Shown piece after piece: positions 29,290 through 40,600 of a DNA stretch of 64,000 nt (the first letter of the stretch is position 1; the number at the start of each line of letters is the position of its first letter). Below the pieces are notes generated by a model. It was not told the DNA's origin. It was given only the letters and a program-made list of their open reading frames with translations, and did not search any database. The stretch comes from Ectopseudomonas toyotomiensis (GTDB taxonomy: Bacteria > Pseudomonadota > Gammaproteobacteria > Pseudomonadales > Pseudomonadaceae). The position numbers were made by a program, and so were the translations under genes. The stretch lies in assembly GCF_900115695.1 (NCBI RefSeq), contig NZ_FOXK01000003.1, positions 310,001-374,000 on the forward strand, in the 5' to 3' direction.

Positions 29290-30648
29290 TCAACGTTCGC
29301 GCATGGCTTCCGAGCGCGCCTTGAGCACGGGCTTGAGCAGGTAGGCCAGTACGCTCTTCTCGCCGGTGATGATGTCCACCGTGGCGACCATGCCGGGGAT
29401 GATCAGCAGCGGGTGTTCCTCGCCACCGAGGTGGCTTTTGTCGGTGCGCACATGGATCAGGTAGAAGCTGTTGCCTTCCTCGTCGGTGATGGTGTCGGCG
29501 CTGATCAGCTCGAGGTTGGCCTTGAGCCCGCCGTAGATGGTGTAGTCATAGGCGGTGAACTTGACCATGGCTTTCTGCCCGGGATGCAGGAAGGCCACGT
29601 CCTGCGGGCGCACCTTGGCTTCGATCAGCAGGCTGTCATCCAGCGGCACGATTTCCAGCATGTCGCTGCCCGGCTGTACCACGCCACCGATGGTGTTGAC
29701 CTTGAGCTGTTTGATCACCCCACGCACCGGCGAGGTCACGGTGGTCCGGGTCACCTTGTCCTGAATGGCGACGCTGGTGGCGGTGATCTTCTGCAGTTCT
29801 GTGCGTAATTCGTTGAGCTCCTTGAAGGCCTCGGCGCGGAAGGCCAGCTCGGATTCCTCCATCTTGCTCCTGATCTCGCTCATCGCCGCTTCAGCACGCG
29901 GGATCGCCAGGTTTGTGGCCTCCAGCGAGCCACGTACTTCCACCACGCTGCGGCGCAGACGCAACACCTCGACCTCGGAAATGGCGCCCGAGGCCACCAG
30001 GGGTTGCGACATGTTCAGTTCCTGCTGCAACAGGCCGAGACTGGAACGGTACTGCTGGGACTTGGAGCGAAATTCGGCGAGCTCTTGCTCCTTTTGCCGC
30101 AGTTGTTCGCCCAATGTGCGCTGCTCGCTGCGCAGCCGTTGCTGGCGCGAGCGATACAGGGCCAATTGGTCTTCGGCCAGCTGTGGCGCGTCGCGGGTGA
30201 TTTCTTCGGGCAGTTGCGGTTCGCGGCCTTCGGCTTCTGCGCTCAGTCGTTCGAGACGGGCGATGAGCGCCAGCCGATCCGCTTCGGTTTCCCCGCGATT
30301 GGATAGAAAACGCGTGTCATCCAGTCTCAGCAGGGTGTCGCCCTTGTCTACCACCTGGCCTTCGCGCACGAAGATCTCACTGACGATGCCGCCTTCCAGA
30401 TTCTGGATCACCTGTACCTTGCTCGACGGGATGGCCTTGCCTTCGCCGGTGGTGACCTCTTCCAGCACGGCGAAATTTGCCCAGACCAGCGCTGCCAGCA
30501 GGCAGGCGCTGACCACCCAGATCGTGGCGCGGCTTAGCCAGGGCGAGTCCTCCAGAATGGCACCTTCGACTTCCGGCATGAACTCGGTGTCCTGGCGTTT
30601 TTCGCGCAGGCTGCCGAAGTAGTTGCCGAGGCTCTGGGTAGCTTGCAT
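29290..30648 (-). CDS. lapC: Type I secretion membrane-fusion protein LapC
   Basis: A 452-residue HlyD-family adaptor that bridges the inner-membrane ABC exporter and outer-membrane TolC protein. A cytoplasmic tail of ~38 residues precedes one membrane segment (ATIWVVSACLLAALVWANF). The biotinyl-lipoyl halves are visible at KVQVIQNLEGGIVSEIFVRE and TSPVRGVIKQLKVNTIGG, separated by long heptad-rich coiled coils (~115-290), and the C-terminal beta domain ends the protein. It is the last gene of the minus-strand lapE-lapB-lapC set, 12 bases after lapB, and should export the giant adhesin encoded divergently. Confidence 0.93.
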   Translation of the reverse strand: MQATQSLGNYFGSLREKRQDTEFMPEVEGAILEDSPWLSRATIWVVSACLLAALVWANFAVLEEVTTGEGKAIPSSKVQVIQNLEGGIVSEIFVREGQVVDKGDTLLRLDDTRFLSNRGETEADRLALIARLERLSAEAEGREPQLPEEITRDAPQLAEDQLALYRSRQQRLRSEQRTLGEQLRQKEQELAEFRSKSQQYRSSLGLLQQELNMSQPLVASGAISEVEVLRLRRSVVEVRGSLEATNLAIPRAEAAMSEIRSKMEESELAFRAEAFKELNELRTELQKITATSVAIQDKVTRTTVTSPVRGVIKQLKVNTIGGVVQPGSDMLEIVPLDDSLLIEAKVRPQDVAFLHPGQKAMVKFTAYDYTIYGGLKANLELISADTITDEEGNSFYLIHVRTDKSHLGGEEHPLLIIPGMVATVDIITGEKSVLAYLLKPVLKARSEAMRER

Positions 30649-30660
30649 CGCACGTCGCTC

Positions 30661-32820
30661 CTACAGACTGGCCGGGCCGACGCGGCCCTTGCGCAAGGCT
30701 TCGATCACCGCTTCCTTCGGCCCGTCCGCCACCACATGGCCGTTGTCCAGCACAGCCAGGCGATCCACCAGGCTGAGCATGGAGGCACGATGGGTGATGA
30801 GGATCAGCGTCTTGCCCTGCACCCACTTGTGCAGGCGTTGGCGCAGCAGGTCTTCGCTGGTGTTGTCCATGGCACTGGTGGGTTCGTCGAGTACCAGGAT
30901 TGGCGGGTCGAGCAGCAGTGCGCGGGCCAGCAGTACGGCCTGGCGCTGGCCGCCGGAGAGCAGCTGGCCGCGTTCGCCTACCGGGCGGTCGAAGCCTTGC
31001 GGATGCTGGCGGGCCAGGTCCACCACGCCGGTGAGCTCGGCGACTTCGAGCATGCGCGCGTCGCTGATGTAACGGGCGCCGAGGGTCAGGTTGTCGCGCA
31101 GGCTGCCAGCCAGCAGTGGCAGGTCGTGGGCGACGTAGCCGATCTGATGGCGCAGGTCGGCGACGTCGAGTTGGCGCAGGTCGAGGTTGTCCAGCAGGAT
31201 CTGTCCTTCGTCGGCGCTGTAGAAGGCCATCAGCAATCGCGCCAGAGTGCTCTTGCCCGAACCGCTGCGACCGATGATGCCAAGGCGTTCGCCAGCGCCC
31301 AGGCGCAGACTGACATTGGTCAGCGCCGGTGCGCTCTGGCCGGGGTAGGTGAAGCTGATCTGCCGGACTTCCAGTGCCCCTTTGAGCTGGGTGCGATCCA
31401 GCGGCCGCTGCTTGTCCTGACGCTCCTGCGGCAGGGCCATCAGGGCATCGGTGCTGGTCATGGTCAGGCGTGCCTGCTGATAGCGAGTGATCAGCCCGGC
31501 GATCTGTCCCAGCGGAGCGAGGATGCGGCTGCCGAGCATGTAGCAGGCCACCAGCGCACCGACGCTGAGATTGCCGGCGATGATCAGATAGACCCCCGCG
31601 ACGATGGTGGCCATGCCGGCGAACTGCTGCAGGAACAGGGTGCCGTTGGTGGCCAGCGAGGCGAGGAATTTTGCATGGCCGTCCAGGCGGGTGAGGGCGC
31701 CATGGGTTTGCTCCCATTGGTGCTGACGCTCGCTTTCGGCACCACAGGCCTTGAGCGTTTCCAGGCCACCGAGGGTTTCGATCAGCAGCGCCTGGCGTTG
31801 CGAGCCAAGCTGCAGGCTTCTTTGCACAGTGTCGCGCAGGCGTGCCTGAATGATGTAGGCGAACAGCGCGGTGATGGGGAAGGCCAACAGCGGGATGAAC
31901 ACCAGCGGGCCGCCGATCAGCCCGATCACCAGCAGCATCAGCAGGGAGAAAGGCAGATCGATCAGGCTGGTCAGGGTGACCGCGGTGAGAAAATCGCGCA
32001 GTCCCTGAAAGTCGTGAATGCTTTGTGCGAAACCGCCCACGCTGGCCGGCCGCGCCTTCATCGACATGCCGGTGATGCGCTCGAACAAGGTGGCCGACAG
32101 CACCACGTCGGTCTTCTTGCCTGCCGTGTCGAGCAGGTGCGCGCGTAGCACCTTGAGCAGCAGTTCAAAACCGGTGCCGATAAACAGGCCGATGGCCAAC
32201 ACCCAGAGCGTTGCGGTCGCCTGGTTGGGCACTACACGGTCGTAGGTCTGCATCACGAACAGCGGCACCATCAGGCCCAGCAGGTTGATCAGTAGGCTGG
32301 CCAGGACGGCATCGGTGTAGAGCCAGCGCGACAGCTTGAGGGTGTCGCGAAACCAGGCTTCGATGCGTGGCACCAGCGGCGTGCGGGCTTCTTCCAGCTG
32401 ATGTCGAGGGCGGGCAAAAAAGGCCCGGCCACTGTACTCGGCGGCCAGTTGTTCACGGCTGACCCATTGTTCGCCGCCATCGGTCTCGCAGGGCAGGATC
32501 TGCGCCTGCTGCTTCGGCCCCCACTGGCGCAGGACCGCACAGCGACCGTCCTTGAGCAGTAGCAGGACTGGCAGGTTGAGGGCGGAAATGCTGGCAAGCT
32601 CGCGCTGTAGCAGGCGCCCCTGCAGCCCGGCCCGTGCCGCAGCACGCGGCAGCAGGTCGGGGCTCATGCGTTGCTCCGGCATGGGCAGGCCGGCACTGAG
32701 GGTGCCACGGCTGGCCGAGCAGCCATGTAGCCGGCAGAGGATCAACAAACCATCCAGCAGCGGATCGTCGTGACTGAGCCGCGGATCACTGGACGGGCCT
32801 GGCCGTTCCATGGTGGTCAA
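30661..32820 (-). CDS. lapB: Type I secretion ABC exporter LapB
   Basis: A 719-residue exporter. The N-terminal ~140 residues are a C39-like domain without the catalytic cysteine motif, typical of RTX-adhesin exporters that bind but do not cut the cargo. Six membrane segments follow (~165-440), then the ATPase with Walker A GRSGSGKST, signature LLSGGQRQ and Walker B PILVLDEPTSAMD. The TTG at 32820 has GAGGAG nine bases upstream; ATG 32811 is the alternative and shortens the protein by three residues. It lies between lapE and lapC. Confidence 0.93.
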   Translation of the reverse strand: MTTMERPGPSSDPRLSHDDPLLDGLLILCRLHGCSASRGTLSAGLPMPEQRMSPDLLPRAAARAGLQGRLLQRELASISALNLPVLLLLKDGRCAVLRQWGPKQQAQILPCETDGGEQWVSREQLAAEYSGRAFFARPRHQLEEARTPLVPRIEAWFRDTLKLSRWLYTDAVLASLLINLLGLMVPLFVMQTYDRVVPNQATATLWVLAIGLFIGTGFELLLKVLRAHLLDTAGKKTDVVLSATLFERITGMSMKARPASVGGFAQSIHDFQGLRDFLTAVTLTSLIDLPFSLLMLLVIGLIGGPLVFIPLLAFPITALFAYIIQARLRDTVQRSLQLGSQRQALLIETLGGLETLKACGAESERQHQWEQTHGALTRLDGHAKFLASLATNGTLFLQQFAGMATIVAGVYLIIAGNLSVGALVACYMLGSRILAPLGQIAGLITRYQQARLTMTSTDALMALPQERQDKQRPLDRTQLKGALEVRQISFTYPGQSAPALTNVSLRLGAGERLGIIGRSGSGKSTLARLLMAFYSADEGQILLDNLDLRQLDVADLRHQIGYVAHDLPLLAGSLRDNLTLGARYISDARMLEVAELTGVVDLARQHPQGFDRPVGERGQLLSGGQRQAVLLARALLLDPPILVLDEPTSAMDNTSEDLLRQRLHKWVQGKTLILITHRASMLSLVDRLAVLDNGHVVADGPKEAVIEALRKGRVGPASL

Positions 32821-32844
32821 TTTCTACTACTCCTCACGCCGGTA

Positions 32845-34200
32845 CTACTTCATATCCGGCAAGCGTGCCTCGCTCTTCACTTCAGTGAGGGCTACAGCTT
32901 CTGCCGGGACTACGACCTGTTGCTGGCGCAACAGATCACCCATTGCCGCAACGACGCGGTACATCGAGAACTCTTCGCCGTAGCGCACCTCGGTGTAACG
33001 ACGGTTGGCGGTGAACAGCTCGTTTTCGCTGTCGAGCAGGTCGAGCAAGGTGCGTTGGCCCAGGCTGAACTGCTGCTGGTAGGCCTCGCGAACCCGTGAG
33101 GTGTAGTCCGCGTAATCACGCGCCTTGGGGGTTTGCAGGCGCGCGTTCTCCATGGCGTTCCAGGCCAGCGAGAGGTTCTCGTTGAGCACGCGCAGCGCGT
33201 TGTTGCGGATGTCCATCGACTCGTTGATCTGGTGCGCAGCCGACTGCAGCCGGGCCTTGTCGCGCATGCCGTTGAACAGGTTGTAGTTCATCACCACGGC
33301 AGCTCGCCAGGTGTTGTAGTGACCCTCATCGCCCTGCACGTTGTCATCGGCCGAGGTCGCCAGCTCCAGATCGAAGCGTGGGTAGAACGGCGACTTGGCT
33401 ACCTCGTACTGCTTCTCGGCGGCGTTGACGTCAGCCTGCGCTGATTTCAGGAAGGGATTGTTGTCCATCACGGTCTGCCGCGCAGCGAGTAGATCGGCAG
33501 GCATGCCGCCTCTGATCGATGCCGGGCTTTCCAACTGATCCGGCAGACGGCCCACGGCACTGAAGAAGTTGGCTTCGGCATCGGCCAGGTTGACTTCTTC
33601 GGTGTAGAGGTTGTTCTGCGCGAGTGCCAAGCGAGCTTCGGACTGGTCCAGGTCGGCAGTGCTGCCCACGCCCTGGCGACTGCGCAAACCGATCTGATCG
33701 TTGATGCGCTGGTGTGCCTGCAGGTTGTTGCGCGCCAGGGTGACCATCTCGCGGCGCATCAGCACATCGAGGTACACCTCGACGGTGCGCAGGGCCAGGC
33801 TTTCGGACGTACCGAGCAGACGGTAGGCACGGGAGTTGACCACTGCCTGGGTGCGCGCCACCTCGTTGGGCGTGTTGAAACCGTCGAACAGCATCTGCCG
33901 CAGCCGCAGTTCGGCATCGCGGTAGTTCAGGGTCTCCTTGTTGTGATCGCCAAGCGCCCGTGTGCTGGGGCTGTCAGTACGTTCCCGGCCATAACCGACC
34001 AGCAGGTCGACGGTGGGCAGGTAGCCGCCCTTGGCGAATTTCACGTCTTCATCCGATGAGAGTCGGCTATTGGCGGCAGCGTGGATTTCCGGGTGATTGT
34101 CCAACGTGCTCTGAATCGCTTCCGAGAGATTCATGGCTTGCGCCTGACTGCAAACAGTCGCCAAAAGCATGGCGCTCCATAGCGGGGTTAGGGTGCGCAT
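32845..34200 (-). CDS. lapE: TolC-like outer-membrane protein LapE
   Basis: A 451-residue TolC-family protein with a signal peptide (MRTLTPLWSAMLLATVCSQAQA). Family blocks are NLSEAIQSTLDNHPEI at the mature start and the paired long helices with repeats such as LRTVEVYLDVLMRREMVTLA and GQRTLLDLLDSENELFTANR. It forms the outer-membrane channel of the type I machine. AGGAG precedes ATG 34200. It is the first gene of the lapEBC unit; the stop is about 24 bases before lapB, and the 446-base gap upstream is shared with the adhesin gene. Confidence 0.93.
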   Translation of the reverse strand: MRTLTPLWSAMLLATVCSQAQAMNLSEAIQSTLDNHPEIHAAANSRLSSDEDVKFAKGGYLPTVDLLVGYGRERTDSPSTRALGDHNKETLNYRDAELRLRQMLFDGFNTPNEVARTQAVVNSRAYRLLGTSESLALRTVEVYLDVLMRREMVTLARNNLQAHQRINDQIGLRSRQGVGSTADLDQSEARLALAQNNLYTEEVNLADAEANFFSAVGRLPDQLESPASIRGGMPADLLAARQTVMDNNPFLKSAQADVNAAEKQYEVAKSPFYPRFDLELATSADDNVQGDEGHYNTWRAAVVMNYNLFNGMRDKARLQSAAHQINESMDIRNNALRVLNENLSLAWNAMENARLQTPKARDYADYTSRVREAYQQQFSLGQRTLLDLLDSENELFTANRRYTEVRYGEEFSMYRVVAAMGDLLRQQQVVVPAEAVALTEVKSEARLPDMK

Positions 34201-34646
34201 TGGCGTTTCTCCTGACTGATGTTCTTATTCTGTCGCCATAAAAATGGCGTTTTTGCCTGTAAAACCGTTTCAGGCTTGTAACATCAGAGCTAAGAACAAC
34301 TTTTGGAGAACCTAAGATGTTTTTTTCACAACCCATATTCAGAAAAAATCTTATGAACTCTGCGAAAAGCAGCACATTGTTTGAACCTGTGAGCTGCGCA
34401 AGTCCTCATTTTCCGTGGGTTGCGCAGCTGAAATGGGTTGTCAGGCATCACAGGGCGGGGATTCATCTGATGGAGTAGTTCGACGCAGGTTGTAGTGACA
34501 TTTTTTTGTCAGTAGCGTTTTTGGGATTTTGCGCCGTTCCATTTCAATCAGCTGTCTTGGGTTTCTCCTCGGCTTCGAAAAGGTGTTCTGACCCTTTCGG
34601 TAGGTACGTGTCGGCGGTGGTCGGCAGCCGTAGTGAGGATGGAATC
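34201..34646. promoter_or_regulatory. AT-rich divergent control region, lapE / adhesin
   Basis: A 446-base gap clearly richer in A/T than its flanks. It contains a 10-base inverted repeat AGCTGCGCAA/TTGCGCAGCT (34392-34401, 34420-34429), TGACA-T6-TGTCA (34496-34511), a small ORF at 34317-34478 and a possible hairpin over the adhesin ribosome site (34626-34652). Promoters for lapE and the adhesin must lie here; I could not assign them with confidence. Confidence 0.6.
34317..34478 (+). CDS. Possible small leader ORF, 53 aa
   Basis: ATG 34317 follows a well-spaced GGAG, and the frame stays open for 53 codons to TAG at 34476. The product starts MFFSQPIFRKNLMNSAKSS and later carries aromatic and basic residues; it resembles no family I know. 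It lies in the leader region of the giant adhesin. The codons do not look like typical high-GC choice, so it may be chance. Confidence 0.25.
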   Translation: MFFSQPIFRKNLMNSAKSSTLFEPVSCASPHFPWVAQLKWVVRHHRAGIHLME

Positions 34647-37600
34647 ATGGCTACTCTTATTGGTGTCGTCAGTCAGGTTGTCGGCGAAGTGTTCGCGGTA
34701 GCGAGCGACGGATCGCGCCGGCCGATCAGTGAAGGAGACCGGGTCTACGCGGGCGAGCAACTGGTAACCGGCGCCTCGGGCGCGGTGGCCGTTGCCATGA
34801 CCAACGGCCAGCAACTGACGCTTGGGCGCGACAGCAGCATGACGCTCGACGCGCAGATGCTTGCTACCAGTCCTGACTCGCAGACTCCGACGGCCGATGC
34901 GCCGCCCCCCGTTCCCAGCGACAGCGACCTGACCGATGTCGAGCGACTGCAGGCGGCGATCGAGGCCGGCGTCGACCCGACTCTCGAAGGTGAAGCTACC
35001 GCCGCCGGACCGGGTGCGGGTGGTGGTGCGGGCGGCGTCGGTGGTGGCCACTCCTTCGTGCTGCTCGGCGAGGTCGGCGGCGCACTCGACCCAGTGATAG
35101 GTTTCCCTACCGAGGGGCTCAGCACCGGCCCCGAATTCCCCGATGGCGAGCCGATTGTCGATCCGGATGACGCAGTGGTACTTGAGGTCGACGGCACCCC
35201 TACCGGGGGCGAGGCTATCAATGCAGTCGATGAGGAGGGTTTGCCAGGCGGCATTGTCGGCGGTCCAAATGATCTTCCCGGTGAGGCTGCTTCGGTATTC
35301 GGTATTCTGGGCTACAGCTTTGGTCCCGACGGTCCGGGCGGTTTCACCTGGAGCACGGCTGGGCTGTCCGGGTTGGGAATGACTTCGGGGGGCGTACCGC
35401 TTAGCTACGAGGTAAGTCTGGATGGACTGACTTTGATGGCTTTCGCTGGTGATCAAGAGGTCTTCACACTCGAGATAACCGACCTGCTGGCCGGTACCTA
35501 CACATTTGAACTGCTAGCCGCGTTGGATCACGAGCCGCCGCTGCCCGGAGGCAGCGATGAGAACGATCTTTTCTTTACCTTCACCTACACCATTACGGAC
35601 GGCAACGGCACACCTGCGACCGGCAGCTTGAGCATTGTGATCGACGACGACAGTCCCGAACTGGCCGGTAGTGAAGGTCAGCGCCCAGTCGTCGGAGGCG
35701 TCGTGCATGAAGATGCTCTGGTTGGTATCGGCAATGCCGAGCCCGGCAACCTGCCTGCGCAAACCCATCAGCTGATTGGCGATCCGGGGGCTCTGGATGC
35801 GCTGGTCAACTTCGGGGCTGACGGGCGCGGTGGCTTCCAGCTGAGTACCAACCCTGAGGCATTGAGCGATCTGCAGGCATTGGCCCTGACGTCGGGTAAG
35901 GAGCCGTTGGTCTATTCGGTCGAGGTCTCGGACGACGGCAGCACGAGCACCCTGACAGCGACAGCGGGAGGTGTGCCGGTATTCACGCTGGTGGTGACCA
36001 GCGATGGTGGGTATGTCTTCACCTTGTCGGGGCCGATCGATCATCCACGCAAGGATGGAGATGACAGCGAGCTGTTGGGCGACAAGGATCTCGCGCTGGA
36101 CTTCTCCAAGCTGCTGATCGCCACCGACTACGATGGTGATGCGGTGCCAGGCGGCTTCAACCCTGGCAGCTTCGTGATCGACGTGGAAGACGATGTGCCC
36201 GTGTTGGTGGAGGACGGAGTCAAACACTGCCTGACCATCACGTATCAGGGCGGTGATGCGTCATACCTCAACAGCTATGGCTATTACATCAAAGGCCCCG
36301 ATGGTGAGCCGATTAGCGGTCAGATCATCTGGGGCGACACCAGCGGCCTGGCTGAAGGAGACTCGATCACCCTTCATGGCCTCGACCCGAGCCAGGTTGG
36401 TTTCTTCATCATTCCCAATGGGGGCTTGAACGGCGCCGCCAGCAACACCGAGGTAACCTTCCAGATCGTGGAGGGACAGTGGAAGGCCTTCATCGGCGAT
36501 ACAGAAATCAATGGGGCCGGTGGCGCTCACGTTCTGTTCAGTGACCCGACGCTGAATCCCGGCGGCAAGTCCCATGTTGACGACAATACCGCGCCGGGCA
36601 ACCAGAACTGGGAGGATGTCAATGACGGCAACAGCGACAACGACTACAACGACGTCAATATCCAGGCCACCTGGACGGCCAAGACGCCGCCAGCTATCGG
36701 TGGCACGGTGCATGAAGACAAACTGACGGCACCCAATGTCGGTAATCAGGAGGGCGGGCAGACGCTGGTCATCAGCACTGCTGGCGGTGCTGGCACGCTG
36801 GCCTCGCTGGTCGCCTTCGGTGCCGATGGCCCTGGCAGCTTCGGCCTAGTAGAAAACGCCACGGTCACTTCGCAACTGAACGAGCAGGGGCTGACCTCCG
36901 GCGAAAAACCACTGGTCTACACGGTCAGCGAAAGCGTCGATGGCGACGGTAATCTGCTCAGCACCACGCTGACCGCTACGGCGGCCGCGGACGTTGGTAG
37001 CTATCCGGTATTCACCCTGGTGATCAATGTCGATGGCAGCTTCACCTTTACCCTGCAAGGGCCGATTGACCATCCACAGGCCGATGGCAACGACAGTGAG
37101 CTGTGGTCGAGCGATGGCCAGATTGGCATCGACTTCACCCATCTGCTGGCCATCACCGATGGTGACGGCGATCCGCTGAACATCCCCGAAGGTGTTGGCG
37201 GCCTGTTCGTGATCAATATCGAGGACGATGTGCCGACCCTGAGCCTCGGGGTCAATACTCAGGAACTGGCTCAGCTGGAAGTGGCACTGGACGAAACCCG
37301 TGGCAACCAGGATCGTTACGCCGCCAACGATAACCAGAGCCAGGGCTACGTGAACGACGACAATGGCGCGTTGGCCAAGGTCACCACTGAGCTTGCCGGT
37401 GGCCTGACCTCTCTGTTCACCGTCGGTGGGGCAGCCGGGGCTGATGGCGAGGCTTCGCTCAACGGTACGCTGAGCTTCTCCGGAGTGCCGCCCCAGGGGC
37501 TGGCCACCACCTTGTTGGCTACCAATGGTGGTGCCATCCGCCTATTCGTTGACCCGGCCAACAGCCAACTGATCAAGGGTGTCGATGCCTCTGGCGATAC

Positions 37601-40600
37601 GGTCTTCACCATCGCCATCGTCACTGTCGATGGGCAGCCGCAACTGCAGACCACGCTGTTCGAAGCGATCCGTCATCCAGACAACGATCAGCGTTTCGAC
37701 GAGGCGGTCGATCTGCTGATCAAACACCAGGGCTCGTTGCAACTGCAGTATCAGGTCACCCGTGTCGACGGTGATGGTGACGCGGTGACCCGTACCGCGA
37801 AGGTCGAGCTTGCCGGCGGCAATTCGTCCTACTTCTCCTTCCAGGACGATGGCCCGAAAATCGTCAAATTCGAGCTGGGCCACAGCGTCAAGCTATACGT
37901 CGACGAGTCAGTTGGCAAAGGTGGTTCCAGCCAGAACGAGCCCGGTCAGGCTGCGCCGAATGACGAGCAGGGCCACAGCAATGTGCTGGGTTACGCCCGG
38001 ATCGACGGCGACAAGCTGTTCAAGCTGATCGCCGATGGTGGTTCGGATGGCCTGGACAGCGGTCGTACCCGCTTCTCCCTGAGCCTTGCCAGCAATGGCG
38101 TGGACTCCGGGCTGAATGCCACGGCCGGTGGTGACATTCTGCTGTACAAGGAGTCCGATGGCAGCATTCTGGGTAAGGCCAATGGCGTTACTGTGTTCAA
38201 GATCAGCGTCAATGCCGCTGACGGCAGCGTGACCCTGGTGCAATACAAGGCCATCGCGCATGGTGATACCGGCAACCATGACGAGCTGGCGCTGCTCAGG
38301 GATGGCGTGCTGAAACTGAACGTGACCGTCTATGACAAGGACGGCGACTCGCAGAGCGCCAGCCTGGATCTGGGCAAGATTGTCGGTTTCGAAGACGACG
38401 GCCCGAAAATCACCAAGTTCGAGCTGCGGCATGGCACCAAGCTGTACGTCGATGAATCGATGGGCACCACCGGTTCCAGCCAGAACGAGAATGGTCATGT
38501 CGCGCCGAACGATGAGCAAGGCCATGGTGATGTGCTCGGCTATGCCAGCATCGACGGCAAGGATCTGTTCAGGCTCACGGTGGATGCCGGTTCGGATGGC
38601 CAGGACACGTCGCGTACTCGTTTCGAGTTGAATCTGAGCCAGGACGGCGTCGACTCTGGGCTGGATGCTACAGCCGGTGGTGATATTCGCCTGTACAAGG
38701 ATGCCGACGGCAACGTGCTGGGTGTGGCCAACGGCGTCACGGTATTCAAGGTCAGCGTCAATGCCGGCAGTGGCAGTGTGACTCTCGTGCAATACGAGGC
38801 CATCGCCCATGGCAATACCAGCAATCATGACGAGCTGGCGCTGATTCGCGCTGGTGTGCTGAAGCTCGGCGTGACCGTCTATGACAAGGATGGCGACTCT
38901 CACAGTGCCAGTCTGGATCTGGGCAAGGTAGTCGGCTTCGAGGACGATGGCCCCTCCGCGGGCATCACCAATGCCGCCTACGCGCTGGACGATGAAGGTT
39001 TGCCCAATGGCATCAACGGTGGTGAGGGCGATGTGACCGGGACGAACACCACGGTCTCTGGCACGCTAGTATTCGACGCCGGCTCCGATGGTCTGCGCGG
39101 CATCTCCCTGTCCGGGCCGAACGTATTGGGCACCGAAAACGTCACCTCGACCTGGAACGGCGACACCAAAACGCTGACCATCAGCAGTGCCGCGCGCGGC
39201 ACGCTGGTGACCGTGGTGTTGACCGATCCGGCGCTCGGCAAGTACGAGCTGGAGCTGCATAAACCTCTGATGCATTCGGCTGGCCAGGATGAAAACGACA
39301 TCAAGCTGCAGATCGGCTACACCGTGACCGACGGTGATGGTGATACCGCCGAGGGCAAGCTCGTGGTCAACATCGACGACGACACCCCGACCATCCAGGC
39401 CATGCAGCCGGGCTTCGAATCGCAGGCCACTTTCCTCGGCAGCGATGCCGGTTATCAAAACAGCTATGGCTATTACTCGCGAGATGCCGACGGCAATCCA
39501 TCCGTGGGCAAGGTGATCTGGGCTGATGTGAAGGCGCAGGTGGCAGGCGCCACCTTCGATCTGGATGGGCTCGATCCGAGTGAGATCGGCTTCTTCATCA
39601 TCCCCAATGGTGCAGCCAATGCTGCGCTGAGCAATGGTGCCGAGCTGACCTTCGAGCAGGATGTTGATGGCAACTGGCAGGCCCTGCTGGGCGGGGTACC
39701 ACTGACTGGCGCTGGTGGTGCCAACGTGCTGTTCGACCGTGCCGAGTTCAACCCGGGCGGCTCGCATCTGCAAGACAACGCCGAACCGGGCAATCAGAAC
39801 TGGGAGGATCTCACCGACGCTCCCGACTATGACTATAACGACGTCAACACCAACGTTACCTGGGGCATGCCGCTGCAGGTGGACGAGACCTATCTGGGCA
39901 CGCCGGATGCAACGGTCAGTCGCAACTTCAGCTCGGCCTTCAACGCCGAATATGGTGCCGACGGTCCTGGTTCTCTGGTCTACGAACTGGTGATCAAGTC
40001 GCCGAATTCCGGGCTGGTCGATACCGAGAGCGATGAAGCGGTCAAGCTGGTGTTCAACGGCTCGGTGCTCGAAGGCCGTACCGAAACCGGTAACGAGCTG
40101 GTCTTCACCCTGAGCGTCGACACCGCAGGACTGGTGACTCTGACGCAGTTGAGGGCCGTGGTTCATCCCACCGCCCAGCCGGATGAACTGCATCTGCTGG
40201 GCAGTGACAAGATCGTACTGCAGGCCACCATCACCGATGCTGACGGCGATCAGGATTCGGCCAGTATCGACCTGGGTCAGGTGCTGGGCTTCCGTGACGA
40301 CGCACCGATGGCGGTCAATGATGAAATTGCCGGTGAGGTCTCACGCACGGCAGTCGATCAGGTCGTCGGCCACATCGACGACCTCACCGGTAACGACGGC
40401 TTTGGCAACGATGGCAAGGCAAGTGTTTCGCCGGTGCAGATCATCGGCCAGGGCAGCCAGGGCGGTACGCTGGTCATCGATACCAGCGGCAATCTGGTCT
40501 ACAGCGCTGGCAGTGGGGCCAGCGCCGGTACGGAGGTGTTCACCTATCAGATCACCGACGGCGATGGCGATGTTTCCACGGCCACCGTGACCCTCACGCT

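Noticed and set aside
30643..32148. 501-codon plus-strand ORF opposite lapB
   Set aside because: Shadow of a certain ABC exporter.
34506..34646. Longer N-terminus for the giant adhesin
   Set aside because: The retention module begins exactly at ATG 34647 with its own ribosome site; the upstream frame lies in the AT-rich leader and has no export or module features.
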